Positions 45,156 through 55,702 of a DNA stretch of 64,000 bases are shown here, piece by piece (position 1 is the first letter of the stretch; the number at the start of each line of letters is the position of its first letter). The stretch is taken from assembly GCF_003337215.1 (NCBI RefSeq), contig NZ_QPIG01000006.1:1-64000 (forward strand), given 5' to 3'. The stretch is from Oceanihabitans sediminis. GTDB lineage: Bacteria > Bacteroidota > Bacteroidia > Flavobacteriales > Flavobacteriaceae. The translations under genes and the position numbers were made by a program. The notes below the pieces were generated by a model, which was not told the DNA's origin, made no database searches, and saw only the letters and a list, made by a program, of their open reading frames with translations.

Positions 45156-48100
45156 TTATTCCTCTAATCTAATGTCTAATCCTAAACCTTTTAATTCATG
45201 CATTAATACATTGAATGATTCAGGTAATCCTGGATCTGGCATTGGTTCACCTTTTACGATAGCTTCGTAAGTTTTAGCTCTACCAATTACATCATCAGAT
45301 TTAACTGTCAATATTTCTCTTAATGTTGCTGATGCACCATAAGCTTCTAATGCCCAAACCTCCATTTCACCAAAACGTTGACCTCCAAATTGTGCTTTAC
45401 CACCAAGAGGTTGTTGTGTAATAAGTGAGTATGGTCCAATAGAACGAGCGTGCATTTTATCATCCACCATATGTCCTAGTTTCAACATATAGATAACCCC
45501 AACAGTTGCTGGTTGGTCAAAACGATCTCCTGTACCACCATCATATAAATATGTGTGACCATATCTTGGGATTCCTGCTTCATCTGTAAGTGCGTTGATA
45601 TCATCTATTTCAGCACCATCAAAAATTGGCGTAGCATAAGTACGTCCTAATTTTTGTCCAGCCCATCCTAATACAGTTTCATAGATCTGACCAATGTTCA
45701 TACGAGAAGGTACACCAAGTGGGTTTAATACGATATCCACTGGAGTTCCGTCTTCTAAGAAAGGCATATCTTCTTGACGAACGATACGGGCAACAATACC
45801 TTTGTTACCGTGACGTCCTGCCATTTTATCACCTACTTTTAGTTTACGCTTTTTAGCAACATATACTTTTGCTAATTTGATGATTCCTGAAGGTAATTCA
45901 TCTCCTACAGAAATAGTAAACTTCTCACGTCTTAATGAACCTTGTAAGTCGTTTTCTTTAATCTTATAGTTGTGAATTAAATCAGCAACTAACTTATTGG
46001 TCTTGTCATCTGTTGTCCAAGTACCAGAAGTTAAGTGTGTATAATCATCTACAGCGTTTAACATTTTAAGTGTATATTTCTTTCCTTTTGGAAGTACTTC
46101 TTCACCTAAATCGTTAAATACACCTTGCGCAGTTTTACCGTTAACAAGAGCGAAAAGTTTTTCAACTAACACGTCTTGTAATTCTGCAAACTTTGTATGA
46201 TATAATGCTTCTAATTTTGCAATATCTTCTTTGTCTTGTGCACGTTTACGCTTGTCTTTTATAGCTCTTGCGAATAACTTCTTGTTAATAACAACACCGT
46301 GTAATGATGGTGAAGCTTTTAACGAAGCATCTTTTACATCTCCAGCTTTATCTCCAAAGATTGCACGTAATAATTTTTCTTCTGGAGTTGGATCTGATTC
46401 CCCTTTTGGTGTAATTTTTCCGATAAGGATATCACCTGGTTTTACCTCTGCTCCAACACGAATCATTCCGTTTTCATCTAAGTCTTTTGTAGCTTCTTCA
46501 GAAACGTTAGGGATATCATTAGTTAATTCTTCATTACCTAACTTAGTATCTCTTACTTCTAATGAATACTCATCAATATGAATAGATGTAAAAATATCTT
46601 CACGAACTACTTTTTCTGAAATTACGATAGCATCCTCAAAGTTATACCCTTTCCAAGGCATAAACGCAACCTTCATGTTTCTACCTAATGCTAATTCTCC
46701 GTTTTCAGTAGCATAACCTTCACTTAAAACTTGTCCTTTTTTAACTTTATCTCCTTTTTTAACAATTGGTTTCAAGTTGATACTTGTACCTTGGTTTGTT
46801 TTTCTGAATTTTGTTAAAGGATATGTTTTAGTATCAGAGTCGAAGCTTACTTTAGCTTCATCTTCTGTACGGTCATATTTAATTACTATTTCATTTGCAT
46901 CAACATATTGTACAACTCCTGTTCCTTCTGCATTAATAAGTACACGTGAATCTGAAGCCACACGACGCTCAAGACCAGTTCCTACAATAGGAGCTTGTGG
47001 GCGTAATAATGGTACAGCTTGACGCATCATGTTAGATCCCATCAGGGCTCTGTTGGCATCATCATGCTCTAAGAATGGAATTAACGAAGCTGAAATAGAA
47101 GATATTTGGTTTGGTGCAACATCTGTATAGTGAATCTCTTTAGGATCGATAACAGGGAAATCACCTTCCATACGAGCAATTACTCTATCGTGAAGTATTT
47201 TTCCTGTTTCATCAACTTTTACAGTTGCTTGTGCAATTAACTTATCTTCTTCTTCTTCTGCGCTTAAATATGTTGGCTCACTTTTAATGTCTACAACACC
47301 ATCTGTTACTTTTCTATATGGAGTTTCAATGAATCCCATAGAGTTCACTTTTGCAAATACTGAAAGTGAAGAAATAAGACCAATGTTTGGTCCCTCTGGT
47401 GTTTCAATAGGACAAAGTCTTCCGTAGTGCGTATAGTGAACGTCACGTACCTCGAACCCTGCTCTTTCACGTGATAAACCTCCTGGTCCTAATGCCGAAA
47501 GACGACGCTTATGCGTGATCTCTGCAAGAGGGTTCGTTTGGTCCATAAACTGTGAAAGTTGGTTTGTTCCAAAGAAAGAATTAATTACAGAAGACAATGT
47601 CTTTGCATTAATTAAGTCAATTGGAGTAAACACCTCGTTATCACGAACGTTCATACGCTCACGAATAGTACGAGCCATACGAGCTAAACCAACACCAAAT
47701 TGTTGAGATAATTGCTCACCAACTGTACGTACACGACGGTTAGATAAGTGATCAATATCATCAATCTCTGCTTTAGAGTTAATAAGCTCGATTAAATATT
47801 TAATGATAGTAATGATATCTTCTTTGGTAAGCACTTGCTTGTCCATTCCAATATCAAGACCTAATTTCTTGTTCATTCTATAACGTCCAACTTCTCCTAA
47901 AGAGTAGCGTTGATCACTAAAGAATAATTTATCAATAATACCACGTGCAGTCTCCTCATCTGGCGGCTCTGCATTACGTAGTTGTCTATAAATATGTTCT
48001 ACAGCTTCTTTTTCAGAGTTTGTAGGGTCTTTTTGAAGCGTGTTATGAATAATAGCATAATCTCCTTGTTCCGCACTTTCTTTATGTAAAAGAATTGTTT

Positions 48101-48968
48101 TTACATTAGCTTCAAGAATTTCTTCTATATTATCTTTTTCTAAAACGGTATCACGATCTAAAACGATTTCGTTACGCTCGATAGAAACAACTTCTCCTGT
48201 ATCTTCATCTACGAAATCTTCATGCCATGTATTAAGTACACGAGCAGCAAGTTTACGTCCTAGTACTTTTTTAAGTCCAGATTTTGAAACTTTTACTTCT
48301 TCTGCTAAATCGAAGATCTCTAAGATATCTTTATCTCTTTCAAAACCTATAGCTCTAAATAAAGTTGTTACAGGTAATTTTTTCTTTCTATCAATGTAAG
48401 CATACATTACAGAGTTGATATCTGTAGCAAACTCTATCCAAGAACCTTTAAATGGAATTACTCTAGCAGAGTATAATTTTGTACCATTTGCGTGGAATGA
48501 TTGACCAAAGAACACACCTGGTGAACGATGTAATTGAGAAACTACTACGCGTTCTGCACCGTTGATACAAAAAGTACCAGAAGGTGTCATATAAGGTATT
48601 GTCCCTAAGTACACATCTTGAACAATGGTCTCGAAATCCTCATGTTCAGGGTCTGTACAGTAAAGTTTTAACCTTGCTTTTAATGGAACACTGTAAGTTA
48701 GTCCTCTTTCTATACATTCTTCAATGGAATATCTAGGTGGGTCTATAAAGTAATCTAAAAATTCTAAAACAAATTGATTACGGGTGTCTGTTATTGGGAA
48801 GTTTTCTAGAAAGGTATTATATAGACCTTCGTCTCCTCTTTCTTCAGATTTTGTTTCTAACTGGAAAAAATCCTGGAAGGATTTTATTTGAATATCCATA
48901 AAATCTGGATACTCCGTTCTATTTACAATAGATGAGAAATTTAATCTTTCAGCTTGTTTTGCTAACAT
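45156..48968 (-). CDS. rpoB: RNA polymerase subunit beta
   Basis: 1270 residues from ATG at 48968; a TTG just upstream is in frame but not needed. The rifampicin pocket reads [31 protein letters not shown], with the usual wild-type residues at D, H and S positions. Conserved C-terminal blocks ([39 protein letters not shown]) are complete. It forms the catalytic cleft with RpoC. Confidence 0.98.
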   Translation of the reverse strand: MLAKQAERLNFSSIVNRTEYPDFMDIQIKSFQDFFQLETKSEERGDEGLYNTFLENFPITDTRNQFVLEFLDYFIDPPRYSIEECIERGLTYSVPLKARLKLYCTDPEHEDFETIVQDVYLGTIPYMTPSGTFCINGAERVVVSQLHRSPGVFFGQSFHANGTKLYSARVIPFKGSWIEFATDINSVMYAYIDRKKKLPVTTLFRAIGFERDKDILEIFDLAEEVKVSKSGLKKVLGRKLAARVLNTWHEDFVDEDTGEVVSIERNEIVLDRDTVLEKDNIEEILEANVKTILLHKESAEQGDYAIIHNTLQKDPTNSEKEAVEHIYRQLRNAEPPDEETARGIIDKLFFSDQRYSLGEVGRYRMNKKLGLDIGMDKQVLTKEDIITIIKYLIELINSKAEIDDIDHLSNRRVRTVGEQLSQQFGVGLARMARTIRERMNVRDNEVFTPIDLINAKTLSSVINSFFGTNQLSQFMDQTNPLAEITHKRRLSALGPGGLSRERAGFEVRDVHYTHYGRLCPIETPEGPNIGLISSLSVFAKVNSMGFIETPYRKVTDGVVDIKSEPTYLSAEEEEDKLIAQATVKVDETGKILHDRVIARMEGDFPVIDPKEIHYTDVAPNQISSISASLIPFLEHDDANRALMGSNMMRQAVPLLRPQAPIVGTGLERRVASDSRVLINAEGTGVVQYVDANEIVIKYDRTEDEAKVSFDSDTKTYPLTKFRKTNQGTSINLKPIVKKGDKVKKGQVLSEGYATENGELALGRNMKVAFMPWKGYNFEDAIVISEKVVREDIFTSIHIDEYSLEVRDTKLGNEELTNDIPNVSEEATKDLDENGMIRVGAEVKPGDILIGKITPKGESDPTPEEKLLRAIFGDKAGDVKDASLKASPSLHGVVINKKLFARAIKDKRKRAQDKEDIAKLEALYHTKFAELQDVLVEKLFALVNGKTAQGVFNDLGEEVLPKGKKYTLKMLNAVDDYTHLTSGTWTTDDKTNKLVADLIHNYKIKENDLQGSLRREKFTISVGDELPSGIIKLAKVYVAKKRKLKVGDKMAGRHGNKGIVARIVRQEDMPFLEDGTPVDIVLNPLGVPSRMNIGQIYETVLGWAGQKLGRTYATPIFDGAEIDDINALTDEAGIPRYGHTYLYDGGTGDRFDQPATVGVIYMLKLGHMVDDKMHARSIGPYSLITQQPLGGKAQFGGQRFGEMEVWALEAYGASATLREILTVKSDDVIGRAKTYEAIVKGEPMPDPGLPESFNVLMHELKGLGLDIRLEE

Positions 48969-49037
48969 CAATGGACGGAATTTTGATTAAAAATAATATG
49001 TAGCGTACACGTCATACTTATATACGCAAAATGGTCT

Positions 49038-49064
49038 AGGTCTTAGAACGCACGTTCCAGACCT
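49038..49064 (-). terminator. Attenuator-like hairpin between rplL and rpoB
   Basis: AGGTCTGGAACG/CGTTCTAAGACCT on the minus strand, with two unpaired bases, 29 bp after the rplL stop. Only TTTT follows after a short gap, so partial termination or RNA processing is likely. A hairpin in this place is common and lowers rpoBC output against the ribosomal proteins. Confidence 0.7.
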
Positions 49065-49092
49065 AAACCTTTAAGTTTTTTGCTTGTTAGGC

Positions 49093-49467
49093 TTACTTAA
49101 GCTCAACCTCAGCTCCAGCTTCTTCTAATTGAGCTTTTAAAGCTTCAGCTTCATCTTTAGAAACTCCTTCTTTGATTGCGCTTGGTGCACCATCAACTAA
49201 TTCTTTAGCTTCTTTTAATCCTAAACCAGTTAATTCTTTAACTAATTTCACTACTGCTAACTTAGAGCTACCAGCAGCTTTTAACATTACGTCGAATTCA
49301 GATTGCTCCTCAGCAGCTTCTCCACCACCAGCAGCACCAGCAGCTACAGCTACAGCAGCAGCAGCAGGCTCAATACCGTACTCGTCTTTTAATATAGTTG
49401 CTAATTCATTAACTTCTTTTACTGTTAAGTTAACTAATTGTTCTGCGAAATCTTTTAAATCTGCCAT
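49093..49467 (-). CDS. rplL: 50S ribosomal protein L7/L12
   Basis: 124 residues. N-terminal dimerisation part, Ala-rich hinge ([20 protein letters not shown], about 37-56) and globular C-terminal factor-binding domain ([27 protein letters not shown]). It forms the stalk that recruits translation GTPases. It lies 61 bp after rplJ. Confidence 0.98.
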   Translation of the reverse strand: MADLKDFAEQLVNLTVKEVNELATILKDEYGIEPAAAAVAVAAGAAGGGEAAEEQSEFDVMLKAAGSSKLAVVKLVKELTGLGLKEAKELVDGAPSAIKEGVSKDEAEALKAQLEEAGAEVELK

Positions 49468-49528
49468 TTTTCTATCGTTTTAATAATTTTGTAATAATAT
49501 ATTTGTAATTAAGTGCGTACTTATTTGC

Positions 49529-50050
49529 TTATCCCTCTTTTTGAGATAATGTTTTCAAGATACCTGAAAGCTTCCCTCCACTCGATTGAAGCGCTGAAAT
49601 AACGTTCTTAGCTGGGGACTGTAGTAATCCTACTATATCTCCAATTAATTCTTCTCTCGACTTGATTTCAACTAACATATCTAGTTGCTCATCACCAATG
49701 TAAATAGCTTCTTCAATAAATGCACCTTTTAATAAAGGTTTATCTGATTTCTTTCTGAAAGCTTTAATTACTTTAGCAGGAGCGTTTCCAGTTTCAGAAA
49801 ACATGATTGATGTGTTTCCTTTTAAAACTGTAGGAAGATCACCAAATTCTCTGTCTGATGCCTCCATTGCTTTTTCAAGTAATGTATTCTTAACAACTGC
49901 TAATTGTACGTTTGCTTTATAACAAGCACGACGTAAATTAGAGGTAGTATTTGCGTCTAGTCCTGAAATATCTGCTAAATAGATATTTGCATTTTCGGCT
50001 AATTGTACAGTTAAGTCTTTAATTACTTGTGATTTGTCTTCTCTTGTCAT
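49529..50050 (-). CDS. rplJ: 50S ribosomal protein L10
   Basis: 173 residues. YLADISGLDANTTSNLRRAC and VVKNTLLEKAM form the rRNA-binding part; the C-terminal helix holds L7/L12 dimers. It lies 19 bp after rplA. In many bacteria L10 represses its own operon by binding its leader; no such structure was verified here. Confidence 0.97.
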   Translation of the reverse strand: MTREDKSQVIKDLTVQLAENANIYLADISGLDANTTSNLRRACYKANVQLAVVKNTLLEKAMEASDREFGDLPTVLKGNTSIMFSETGNAPAKVIKAFRKKSDKPLLKGAFIEEAIYIGDEQLDMLVEIKSREELIGDIVGLLQSPAKNVISALQSSGGKLSGILKTLSQKEG

Positions 50051-50069
50051 AATAAAAGTTTTTAACTAA

Positions 50070-50759
50070 TTAACCAATTTTTGTATCTACAGCAATACTA
50101 GGGCTCATAGTAGAAGATAAAAATATGCTCTTCACATAAACACCTTTAGATGCAGTTGGTTTAAGTTTCATTAATGTTTGTAATAATTCATTTGCGTTAC
50201 CTTCAATCTTATCAGCACTGAAAGATGCTTTTCCGATTGCAGCGTGTACGATACCAGTTTTATCAACTTTAAAGTCGATTTTACCAGCTTTCACTTCTGT
50301 TACAGCTTTAGCAATGTCCATTGTTACAGTACCTGTCTTTGGGTTAGGCATTAGACCACGAGGACCTAATATACGTCCTAAAGGACCTAATTTACCCATT
50401 ACACTAGGCATTGTAATAATAACGTCTACGTCTGTCCATCCGCTCTTGATTTTATCAAGGTACTCGTCTAAACCTACATAATCTGCTCCAGCTTCTTTAG
50501 CTTCTGCTTCTTTGTCTGGAGTTACTAATGCTAATACTTTAACGTCTTTACCAGTACCATGAGGAAGAGATACAACACCTCTTACCATTTGGTTAGCTTT
50601 TCTAGGATCTACTCCTAAACGAACTGCGATATCTACAGACGCATCGAATTTTGTATTAGTAATTTCTTTAACTAATGCAGATGCTTCAGAAAGAGAATAA
50701 ATTCTCCCTTTTTCTATTTTTGCTAAAGCCTCTTTTTTCTTTTTTGTTAATCTTGCCAT
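50070..50759 (-). CDS. rplA: 50S ribosomal protein L1
   Basis: 229 residues, with the conserved [17 protein letters not shown] block and [24 protein letters not shown]. It binds 23S rRNA at the E-site stalk. It lies 19 bp after rplK and 19 bp before rplJ. Confidence 0.98.
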   Translation of the reverse strand: MARLTKKKKEALAKIEKGRIYSLSEASALVKEITNTKFDASVDIAVRLGVDPRKANQMVRGVVSLPHGTGKDVKVLALVTPDKEAEAKEAGADYVGLDEYLDKIKSGWTDVDVIITMPSVMGKLGPLGRILGPRGLMPNPKTGTVTMDIAKAVTEVKAGKIDFKVDKTGIVHAAIGKASFSADKIEGNANELLQTLMKLKPTASKGVYVKSIFLSSTMSPSIAVDTKIG

Positions 50760-50778
50760 TTTTAATGTCTTTTATAGA

Positions 50779-51216
50779 TTAATTTGGCGCGTTTCCAGTC
50801 ACAGAAATTCCCATTGACCTTGCAGTCCCTGCTACCATCTTCATTGCTGACTCAATTGTAAATGCATTTAAATCTACCATTTTGTCTTCTGCGATAGTTC
50901 TAATCTGATCCCAAGAAACTTTAGCTACTTTTTTTCGGTTTGGTTCTCCTGAACCTTTCTTGATTTTTGCCGCTTCTAATAATTGAACTGCAGCTGGTGG
51001 TGTTTTGATTACAAATTCAAATGATTTGTCTTTGTAAACAGAAATTACCACAGGTAATACTTTACCTGGTTTATCTTGTGTTCTCGCATTAAACTGCTTA
51101 CAGAACTCCATGATATTAACTCCAGCAGCACCTAGAGCGGGTCCAACCGGTGGCGATGGATTCGCAGCACCTCCCCTTACTTGTAACTTAACTACTTTGT
51201 CTAACTCTTTTGCCAT
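50779..51216 (-). CDS. rplK: 50S ribosomal protein L11
   Basis: 145 residues. The start [20 protein letters not shown] and the C-terminal [17 protein letters not shown] are as in all bacteria. It binds the GTPase-associated centre of 23S rRNA. The nusG-rplK gap is 69 bp. Confidence 0.98.
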   Translation of the reverse strand: MAKELDKVVKLQVRGGAANPSPPVGPALGAAGVNIMEFCKQFNARTQDKPGKVLPVVISVYKDKSFEFVIKTPPAAVQLLEAAKIKKGSGEPNRKKVAKVSWDQIRTIAEDKMVDLNAFTIESAMKMVAGTARSMGISVTGNAPN

Positions 51217-51285
51217 TTTAAATAATTTAGTTGATGTCTTCTTTTATTGGAAGCAAAAGTAACATCTATCTTTATGTAACAATTA

Positions 51286-51840
51286 TTATACTTTTTCTAC
51301 TTGCATATAGCTTAACTCTAATGGTGTTTTTCTTCCAAAAATTTTCACCATTACTTCAAGCTTACGCTTTTCTTCGTTGATATTCTCAATAGTTCCATCA
51401 AATCCATTAAAAGGACCATCTATCACTTTTACAGTTTCTCCTTTTGTAAATGGTATTGCTACGTTTACATCTGTGTCTACTGTTAACTCATCAACCTTAC
51501 CTAACATTCTGTTAACCTCAGATTTCCTTAATGGAACTGGGTCTCCTCCTTTTGTTTCACCTAAGAAACCAATAACGTTTGTTATAGATTTAATAATGTG
51601 AGGGATCTCACCAGTTAAATTAGCCTGAATCATTATATATCCTGGAAAGTAAACTTTTTCTTTACTTATTTTCTTTCCGTTTCTAATTTGAATCACTTTC
51701 TCTGTAGGAACCAATACCTGATCAACATAATCTTGTAAACCTAAACGAGCTATTTCGTTTTCGATATACGTTTTGATTTTGTTTTCTTGACCACTTACCG
51801 CTCTAACTACATACCATTTTTTTTCAATACCTTCAGACAT
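51286..51840 (-). CDS. nusG: Transcription termination/antitermination factor NusG
   Basis: 184 residues. NGN domain (KWYVVRAVSGQENKIKTYIENEI... FPGYIMIQANL) and a C-terminal KOW domain (FTKGETVKVIDGPFNGFDGT). It links RNA polymerase with Rho or the ribosome. It starts 10 bp after secE. Confidence 0.97.
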   Translation of the reverse strand: MSEGIEKKWYVVRAVSGQENKIKTYIENEIARLGLQDYVDQVLVPTEKVIQIRNGKKISKEKVYFPGYIMIQANLTGEIPHIIKSITNVIGFLGETKGGDPVPLRKSEVNRMLGKVDELTVDTDVNVAIPFTKGETVKVIDGPFNGFDGTIENINEEKRKLEVMVKIFGRKTPLELSYMQVEKV

Positions 51841-51850
51841 AAATATTTAT

Positions 51851-52048
51851 TTATCCGTTAATTATTTTGAAATAGTATGCTATAACTTCGCTAAAAACTG
51901 TATCTACTCCCCATATTGCTAAAGAGAATATAATAGAGAAAACAGCAACCAGTATAGTTAAACTTTGTGTTTCTGCCCATGATGGCCAGCTCACATTGTT
52001 TTTTAACTCTCCGAATGATTCTTTTATATAATTTACAATTCCTGCCAT
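51851..52048 (-). CDS. secE: Preprotein translocase subunit SecE
   Basis: 65 residues, the short single-span form. An amphipathic helix (YIKESFGELKNNVSWPSWAE) precedes one membrane span (SLTILVAVFSIIFSLAIWGVD). It clamps SecY. It lies 17 bp after tRNA-Trp, so it is co-transcribed with it. Confidence 0.95.
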   Translation of the reverse strand: MAGIVNYIKESFGELKNNVSWPSWAETQSLTILVAVFSIIFSLAIWGVDTVFSEVIAYYFKIING

Positions 52049-52064
52049 TATAATGTTTTTGTTG

Positions 52065-52137
52065 CACGGGTTGAGAGACTCGAACTCACGACACCTGGTT
52101 TTGGAGACCAGTGCTCTACCAACTGAGCTAAACCCGT
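52065..52137 (-). tRNA. tRNA-Trp (CCA)
   Basis: 73 nt cloverleaf: acceptor ACGGGTT/AACCCGT, D arm GCTC...GAGC, anticodon stem CTGGT with loop TCCAAAA carrying CCA, T loop TTCGAGT. CCA is not fully encoded. It lies between tuf and secE, the classic place. Confidence 0.97.
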
Positions 52138-52197
52138 ATATATAAGCTAAGGTATTCCGTTACGAAATACCTTAACTCTATATTTAATTAGATAAAA

Positions 52198-53385
52198 TTA
52201 ATCTAAAAGTTCAGTTACCTGACCTGCTCCAACTGTTCTACCTCCTTCACGGATAGCGAAACGTAAACCTACGTTCATTGCAATTGGTTGGATTAATTCT
52301 ACTGTAATAGTTAAGTTATCTCCAGGCATAACCATCTCTACTCCATCAGGAAGAGCGATGTTACCTGTAACGTCTGTAGTTCTTACGTAGAACTGTGGAC
52401 GGTAGTTGTTATGGAATGGAGTGTGACGTCCACCTTCTTCTTTCTTAAGGATATAAACCTCAGCTTTAAATTTAGCGTGTGGTGTTACAGATCCTGGCTT
52501 AGTGATTACCATACCTCTAGAGATTTGAGTTTTCTCAATTCCTCTTAATAAGATACCAGCGTTATCTCCAGCTTCTCCTCTGTCTAAGATTTGACGGAAC
52601 ATTTCAATTCCTGTAATAGTAGAAGTTAATTTCTCAGCTCCCATACCAATGATCTCAACAGGATCTCCAGTGTTAGCTACACCAGTCTCAATACGACCAG
52701 TTGCAACAGTTCCACGACCTGTAATAGAGAATACATCTTCGATAGGCATTAAGAAAGGCTTATCCATATCACGTACTGGCTCTTCGATCCAGTCATCAAC
52801 AGCTTGCATTAATTCTAATAATTTGTCAACCCATTCTTTCTCACCGTTAAGTGCTCCTAAAGCAGAACCAGCAATAACAGGACCATTGTCACCGTCATAT
52901 TGGTAGAAAGATAATAATTCACGAATTTCCATTTCTACTAATTCTAGTAATTCTGGATCGTCAACTAAGTCAACTTTATTCATAAACACAACAATACGTG
53001 GGATACCTACCTGACGACCAAGTAAGATATGCTCACGAGTTTGTGGCATAGGACCATCTGTAGCAGCAACCACAAGGATAGCTCCATCCATTTGAGCAGC
53101 ACCAGTAACCATGTTCTTTACGTAATCCGCGTGACCTGGACAGTCTACGTGAGCGTAGTGACGATTTGCTGTTTGATATTCTACGTGTGAAGTATTAATT
53201 GTAATACCTCTTTCTTTTTCTTCTGGAGCGTTATCAATTTGATCAAATGATCTTGCTTCTGAAAAACCCGCATCAGCTAATACTTTAGTAATAGCTGCAG
53301 TCGTGGTTGTTTTACCGTGATCTACGTGTCCAATAGTACCAATATTTAAATGTGGTTTTGAACGATCGAAAGTTGCCTTTGCCAT
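52198..53385 (-). CDS. tuf: Elongation factor Tu
   Basis: 395 residues. GTPase motifs [21 protein letters not shown] and NKVD; effector loop [13 protein letters not shown]. It delivers aminoacyl-tRNA to the ribosome. It lies between tRNA-Thr(GGT) upstream and tRNA-Trp downstream. Confidence 0.99.
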   Translation of the reverse strand: MAKATFDRSKPHLNIGTIGHVDHGKTTTTAAITKVLADAGFSEARSFDQIDNAPEEKERGITINTSHVEYQTANRHYAHVDCPGHADYVKNMVTGAAQMDGAILVVAATDGPMPQTREHILLGRQVGIPRIVVFMNKVDLVDDPELLELVEMEIRELLSFYQYDGDNGPVIAGSALGALNGEKEWVDKLLELMQAVDDWIEEPVRDMDKPFLMPIEDVFSITGRGTVATGRIETGVANTGDPVEIIGMGAEKLTSTITGIEMFRQILDRGEAGDNAGILLRGIEKTQISRGMVITKPGSVTPHAKFKAEVYILKKEEGGRHTPFHNNYRPQFYVRTTDVTGNIALPDGVEMVMPGDNLTITVELIQPIAMNVGLRFAIREGGRTVGAGQVTELLD

Positions 53386-53449
53386 GTTTAATTTATTTTA
53401 ATCTTATTTATATTAGTGTTCAATTTATTTACTATAATACTTTAAAATG

Positions 53450-53521
53450 AGCCAATGACGGGAATTGAACCCGTGACCTCTTCCTTACCAAGGAAACGCT
53501 CTACCCCTGAGCTACACCGGC
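53450..53521 (-). tRNA. tRNA-Thr (GGT)
   Basis: 72 nt: acceptor GCCGGTG/CATTGGC (with G-T pairs), anticodon stem TTTCC/GGAAG with loop TTGGTAA, anticodon GGT. T arm ACGGGTTCAATTCCCGT. Confidence 0.96.
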
Positions 53522-53532
53522 TTAAATATTAG

Positions 53533-53605
53533 AGCGAGAGACCGGGTTCGAACCGGCGACATTCAGCTTGGAAGGCTGACGCTCTACCAACTGAGCTACT
53601 CTCGC
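53533..53605 (-). tRNA. tRNA-Gly (TCC)
   Basis: 73 nt: acceptor GCGAGAG/CTCTCGC, anticodon loop TTCCAAG with TCC, T arm GCCGGTTCGAACCCGGT. Confidence 0.97.
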
Positions 53606-53665
53606 AATTATTTAAAAATCCCAAACTTACAACTACACCCTTTTAAGCTTGGTAACTTAAAAAAG

Positions 53666-53748
53666 TGGGGAGAGCAGGATTCGAACCTGCGAAGTTAAAA
53701 AACAACAGAGTTACAGTCTGTCCTCGTTGGCCGCTTGAGTATCTCCCC
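53666..53748 (-). tRNA. tRNA-Tyr (GTA)
   Basis: 83 nt with a long variable arm, as expected for bacterial tRNA-Tyr. Acceptor GGGGAGA/TCTCCCC, anticodon GTA in CTGTAAC, T arm GCAGGTTCGAATCCTGC. Confidence 0.97.
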
Positions 53749-53783
53749 AATTATAAATTTTCATCAGTCTATTAAAGAACTTG

Positions 53784-53857
53784 AGCCGATGGAGGGACTC
53801 GAACCCACGACCTGCTGATTACAAATCAGCTGCTCTAGCCAGCTGAGCTACATCGGC
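53784..53857 (-). tRNA. tRNA-Thr (TGT)
   Basis: 74 nt: acceptor GCCGATG/CATCGGC, anticodon stem CTGAT/ATCAG with loop TTGTA containing TGT, T arm GTGGGTTCGAGTCCCTC. First tRNA of the run. Confidence 0.96.
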
Positions 53858-53870
53858 TTTTTCTTGCTAT

Positions 53871-53897
53871 AAAAAAAGCCCGCTATTTCTAACGGAC
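53871..53897 (-). terminator. Hairpin with T tract after hpf, at the start of the tRNA transcript
   Basis: CCGTTA-GAAA-TAGCGG followed by GC and seven T on the minus strand. It is downstream of the hpf stop (53950), but also directly downstream of the tRNA-operon promoter (53900-53930), so the new transcript would start within or next to it. Confidence 0.7.
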
Positions 53898-53899
53898 TG

Positions 53900-53930
53900 C
53901 AAATGTATATATTTTTCTTTTTAATCAAAA
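53900..53930 (-). promoter_or_regulatory. Promoter of the tRNA-tuf operon
   Basis: On minus: TTTTG, 18 bp, then TACATTTG, an excellent fit to the Bacteroidota TTTG-N19-TAnnTTTG consensus. It stands 43 bp before tRNA-Thr(TGT). Confidence 0.8.
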
Positions 53931-53949
53931 CATTTTTCAAATAAATTTT

Positions 53950-54252
53950 TCATAAATATGTTCTTAATTTCTCTTTTCGCTTTTTTAACTGGCGTTCTAA
54001 TGAGGCAATTGCTATATCAGCCCCCTCTTCAAAAGTCTTACACTGCTTCTTTACAACAAAGCTATCTCCAGGGACACTTAAACGTGCTTCAAAAACTTTA
54101 TTCTCCTTATCACTGGTGTTTTCTACTTTCAAAAAAACATCGGCTTTAATTATTTTATCGTAAAAGGTCTCTAACTTATCCATTCGTTTTTGAATAAAGA
54201 CTAATAATTTTTGGTCTGCATTGAAGTTGACAGATTGTGTGTTTACTTTCAT
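53950..54252 (-). CDS. hpf: Ribosome hibernation-promoting factor, short HPF/RaiA type
   Basis: 100 residues. MKVNTQSVNFNADQKLLVFIQKRMDKLETFYDKI and FEARLSVPGDSFVVKKQCKTFEEGADIAIASLERQLKKRK match the RaiA/HPF domain with no long C-terminal tail. It binds between the 30S decoding sites in stationary phase. It lies 37 bp after the recombinase gene, probably co-transcribed. Confidence 0.92.
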   Translation of the reverse strand: MKVNTQSVNFNADQKLLVFIQKRMDKLETFYDKIIKADVFLKVENTSDKENKVFEARLSVPGDSFVVKKQCKTFEEGADIAIASLERQLKKRKEKLRTYL

Positions 54253-54289
54253 ACTTCTTAATTTATTATTGGTTAAACAATGAATGCTA

Positions 54290-55180
54290 TTATTTTTTAC
54301 TTCTTGGATGTGTGTTTAAATACACTTTTTTTAGTTCGGCTATACTATTATGTGTATAAACTTGCGTTGCAGCCAAACTAGAATGTCCAAGGAGCTCTTT
54401 AACAGCATTTAAATCTGCACCTTGATTGAGTAAATGAGTTGCAAATGAATGTCTTAATATATGCGGGCTCTTTTTTACTTTGGTTGATGCATTACTAAAA
54501 TACTCATTAATTATTCGGTACACAAGTGTTTCATAAACTTTAACGCCTTTTTGAGTTAAAAATAAATAGCCGGTATCTTTTATGGTTTCTAGCTGGTTTC
54601 TGAATTTCAGGTATTTATTTATAGTATGAAGTACCGATCCTAATAGAGGAACAAATCTTTCTTTATTTCGTTTACCTAAAACTTTTAGGGTTTTATTAGA
54701 AACATCTATATCACATAATTTTAGCTCTACTAATTCTATTCTTCGTATTCCAGTGGAATAAAATAATTCTATAATAAGCTTATCTCTTACACCTTTAAAA
54801 TCTTCTTCAAAATTTAATTCATCTAAAACAGTTGCTACTTCTGCTTCAGAAAAAGGTACTTGTATTTTTTTACTCGTTTTTAAAGCGCGATGTTTTGCTA
54901 GCGGGTTTACTTCTATCTCTCCCACTTTAAGCAGGAACTTATAATATGTATTTAAGGCAGATATTTTCCTATTGATACTTCTGTTTGATATATCTCTTTC
55001 TACCATAGAAACTATCCAAGTTCTTATTTGCGAATAATTAACTTGATCAATACTTTCTTGCTCAAATTCTGATAGATTGAATGCCAAGAAATCTGACAAA
55101 TCCTTTTCATAGGCTTTTACAGTAAGCTTAGAATAATTTTTTTCTAATAAAAGATAATCGATAAAAGATTGAAATGGCAT
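54290..55180 (-). CDS. XerC/XerD-type tyrosine recombinase
   Basis: 296 residues, standard Xer length. N-terminal SAM-like core-binding domain (about 1-85); catalytic domain with R146 (STGIRRIEL), K170, H240 and R243 (HILRHSFATH), H266 (GHSSLA) and Y275 (TQVYTH). It probably resolves chromosome dimers at dif. It lacks the extra insert between patches II and III that marks integron integrases, so it should not be taken as the integrase of the cassette arrays. Confidence 0.92.
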   Translation of the reverse strand: MPFQSFIDYLLLEKNYSKLTVKAYEKDLSDFLAFNLSEFEQESIDQVNYSQIRTWIVSMVERDISNRSINRKISALNTYYKFLLKVGEIEVNPLAKHRALKTSKKIQVPFSEAEVATVLDELNFEEDFKGVRDKLIIELFYSTGIRRIELVELKLCDIDVSNKTLKVLGKRNKERFVPLLGSVLHTINKYLKFRNQLETIKDTGYLFLTQKGVKVYETLVYRIINEYFSNASTKVKKSPHILRHSFATHLLNQGADLNAVKELLGHSSLAATQVYTHNSIAELKKVYLNTHPRSKK

Positions 55181-55247
55181 GTACGTATTTTGAAGTGTTT
55201 TGATAAAAGTACAAAGTTTTTATCTAGCAAGGAGGCTTGACTAAAAC

Positions 55248-55284
55248 AAAAAAATCCTACTAGTTTAAAACTAATAGGATTTTA
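55248..55284 (-). terminator. Intrinsic terminator of rpsU
   Basis: AAAATCCTATTAGTTT/AAACTAGTAGGATTTT on the minus strand, followed by a long T run. It lies 20 bp after the rpsU stop and separates rpsU from the recombinase gene. Confidence 0.88.
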
Positions 55285-55303
55285 TAATATTGCTTAAGAA
55301 GTA

Positions 55304-55498
55304 TTAAATACTTTCTTGATCTCTTAAACCTTGAACGTATTCTGCTTTTTGTAAAAGCGCTCTACGTGCTACTGAAGGCTTTGTATATTGCTTGCGCTCC
55401 TGCAATTGGTTTTTAATTGTAGTTTTAACAAACTTACGTTTGTAACGCTTTAACGCTCTTTCTATATTTTCTCCTTCTTTAACTGGGATTCTTAACAT
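55304..55498 (-). CDS. rpsU: 30S ribosomal protein bS21
   Basis: 64 residues: MLRIPVKEGENIERALKRYKRKFVKT, then ARRALLQKAEY. bS21 binds beside the 16S 3' end. In Flavobacteriia bS21 helps hide the anti-Shine-Dalgarno, and rpsU itself keeps a strong SD, allowing autoregulation. The AGGAGG seen here fits that scheme. Monocistronic, with own promoter and terminator. Confidence 0.96.
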   Translation of the reverse strand: MLRIPVKEGENIERALKRYKRKFVKTTIKNQLQERKQYTKPSVARRALLQKAEYVQGLRDQESI

Positions 55499-55507
55499 AG
55501 TTCTTAA

Positions 55508-55513
55508 CCTCCT
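55508..55513 (-). promoter_or_regulatory. Strong Shine-Dalgarno of rpsU (AGGAGG)
   Basis: AGGAGG ends nine bases before the rpsU ATG, optimal spacing. No comparable SD is seen before the other ribosomal genes in the window, so its presence here is likely to be functional. Confidence 0.85.
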
Positions 55514-55536
55514 CTCTTTTAGATTTTTTAAGGCCG

Positions 55537-55566
55537 CAAAGATAGTAAGGTTTTTATTTTGTGCAA
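55537..55566 (-). promoter_or_regulatory. Promoter of rpsU
   Basis: On minus: TTG, 19 bp, TATCTTTG, a near-perfect Bacteroidota promoter. It gives a leader of about 30 nt holding the SD. Confidence 0.82.
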
Positions 55567-55702
55567 CTACAAAGGATTCTTTTTAGCAGTTTTTTTCGCA
55601 AAAACGATTGAACGGTTTGTTTGAGCTCTTTTTTGATAAAAAAAGCGAGTAGTGAAAGCGTGGTGCTCCTTTGCCAAAACAAAGGAGCATTTGCCCTAAT
55701 TA

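Noticed and set aside
54290..55180. The tyrosine recombinase as the integron integrase of the arrays
   Set aside because: It is of standard Xer length, lacks the IntI-specific insert, and sits in a conserved housekeeping context 30 kb from the arrays.
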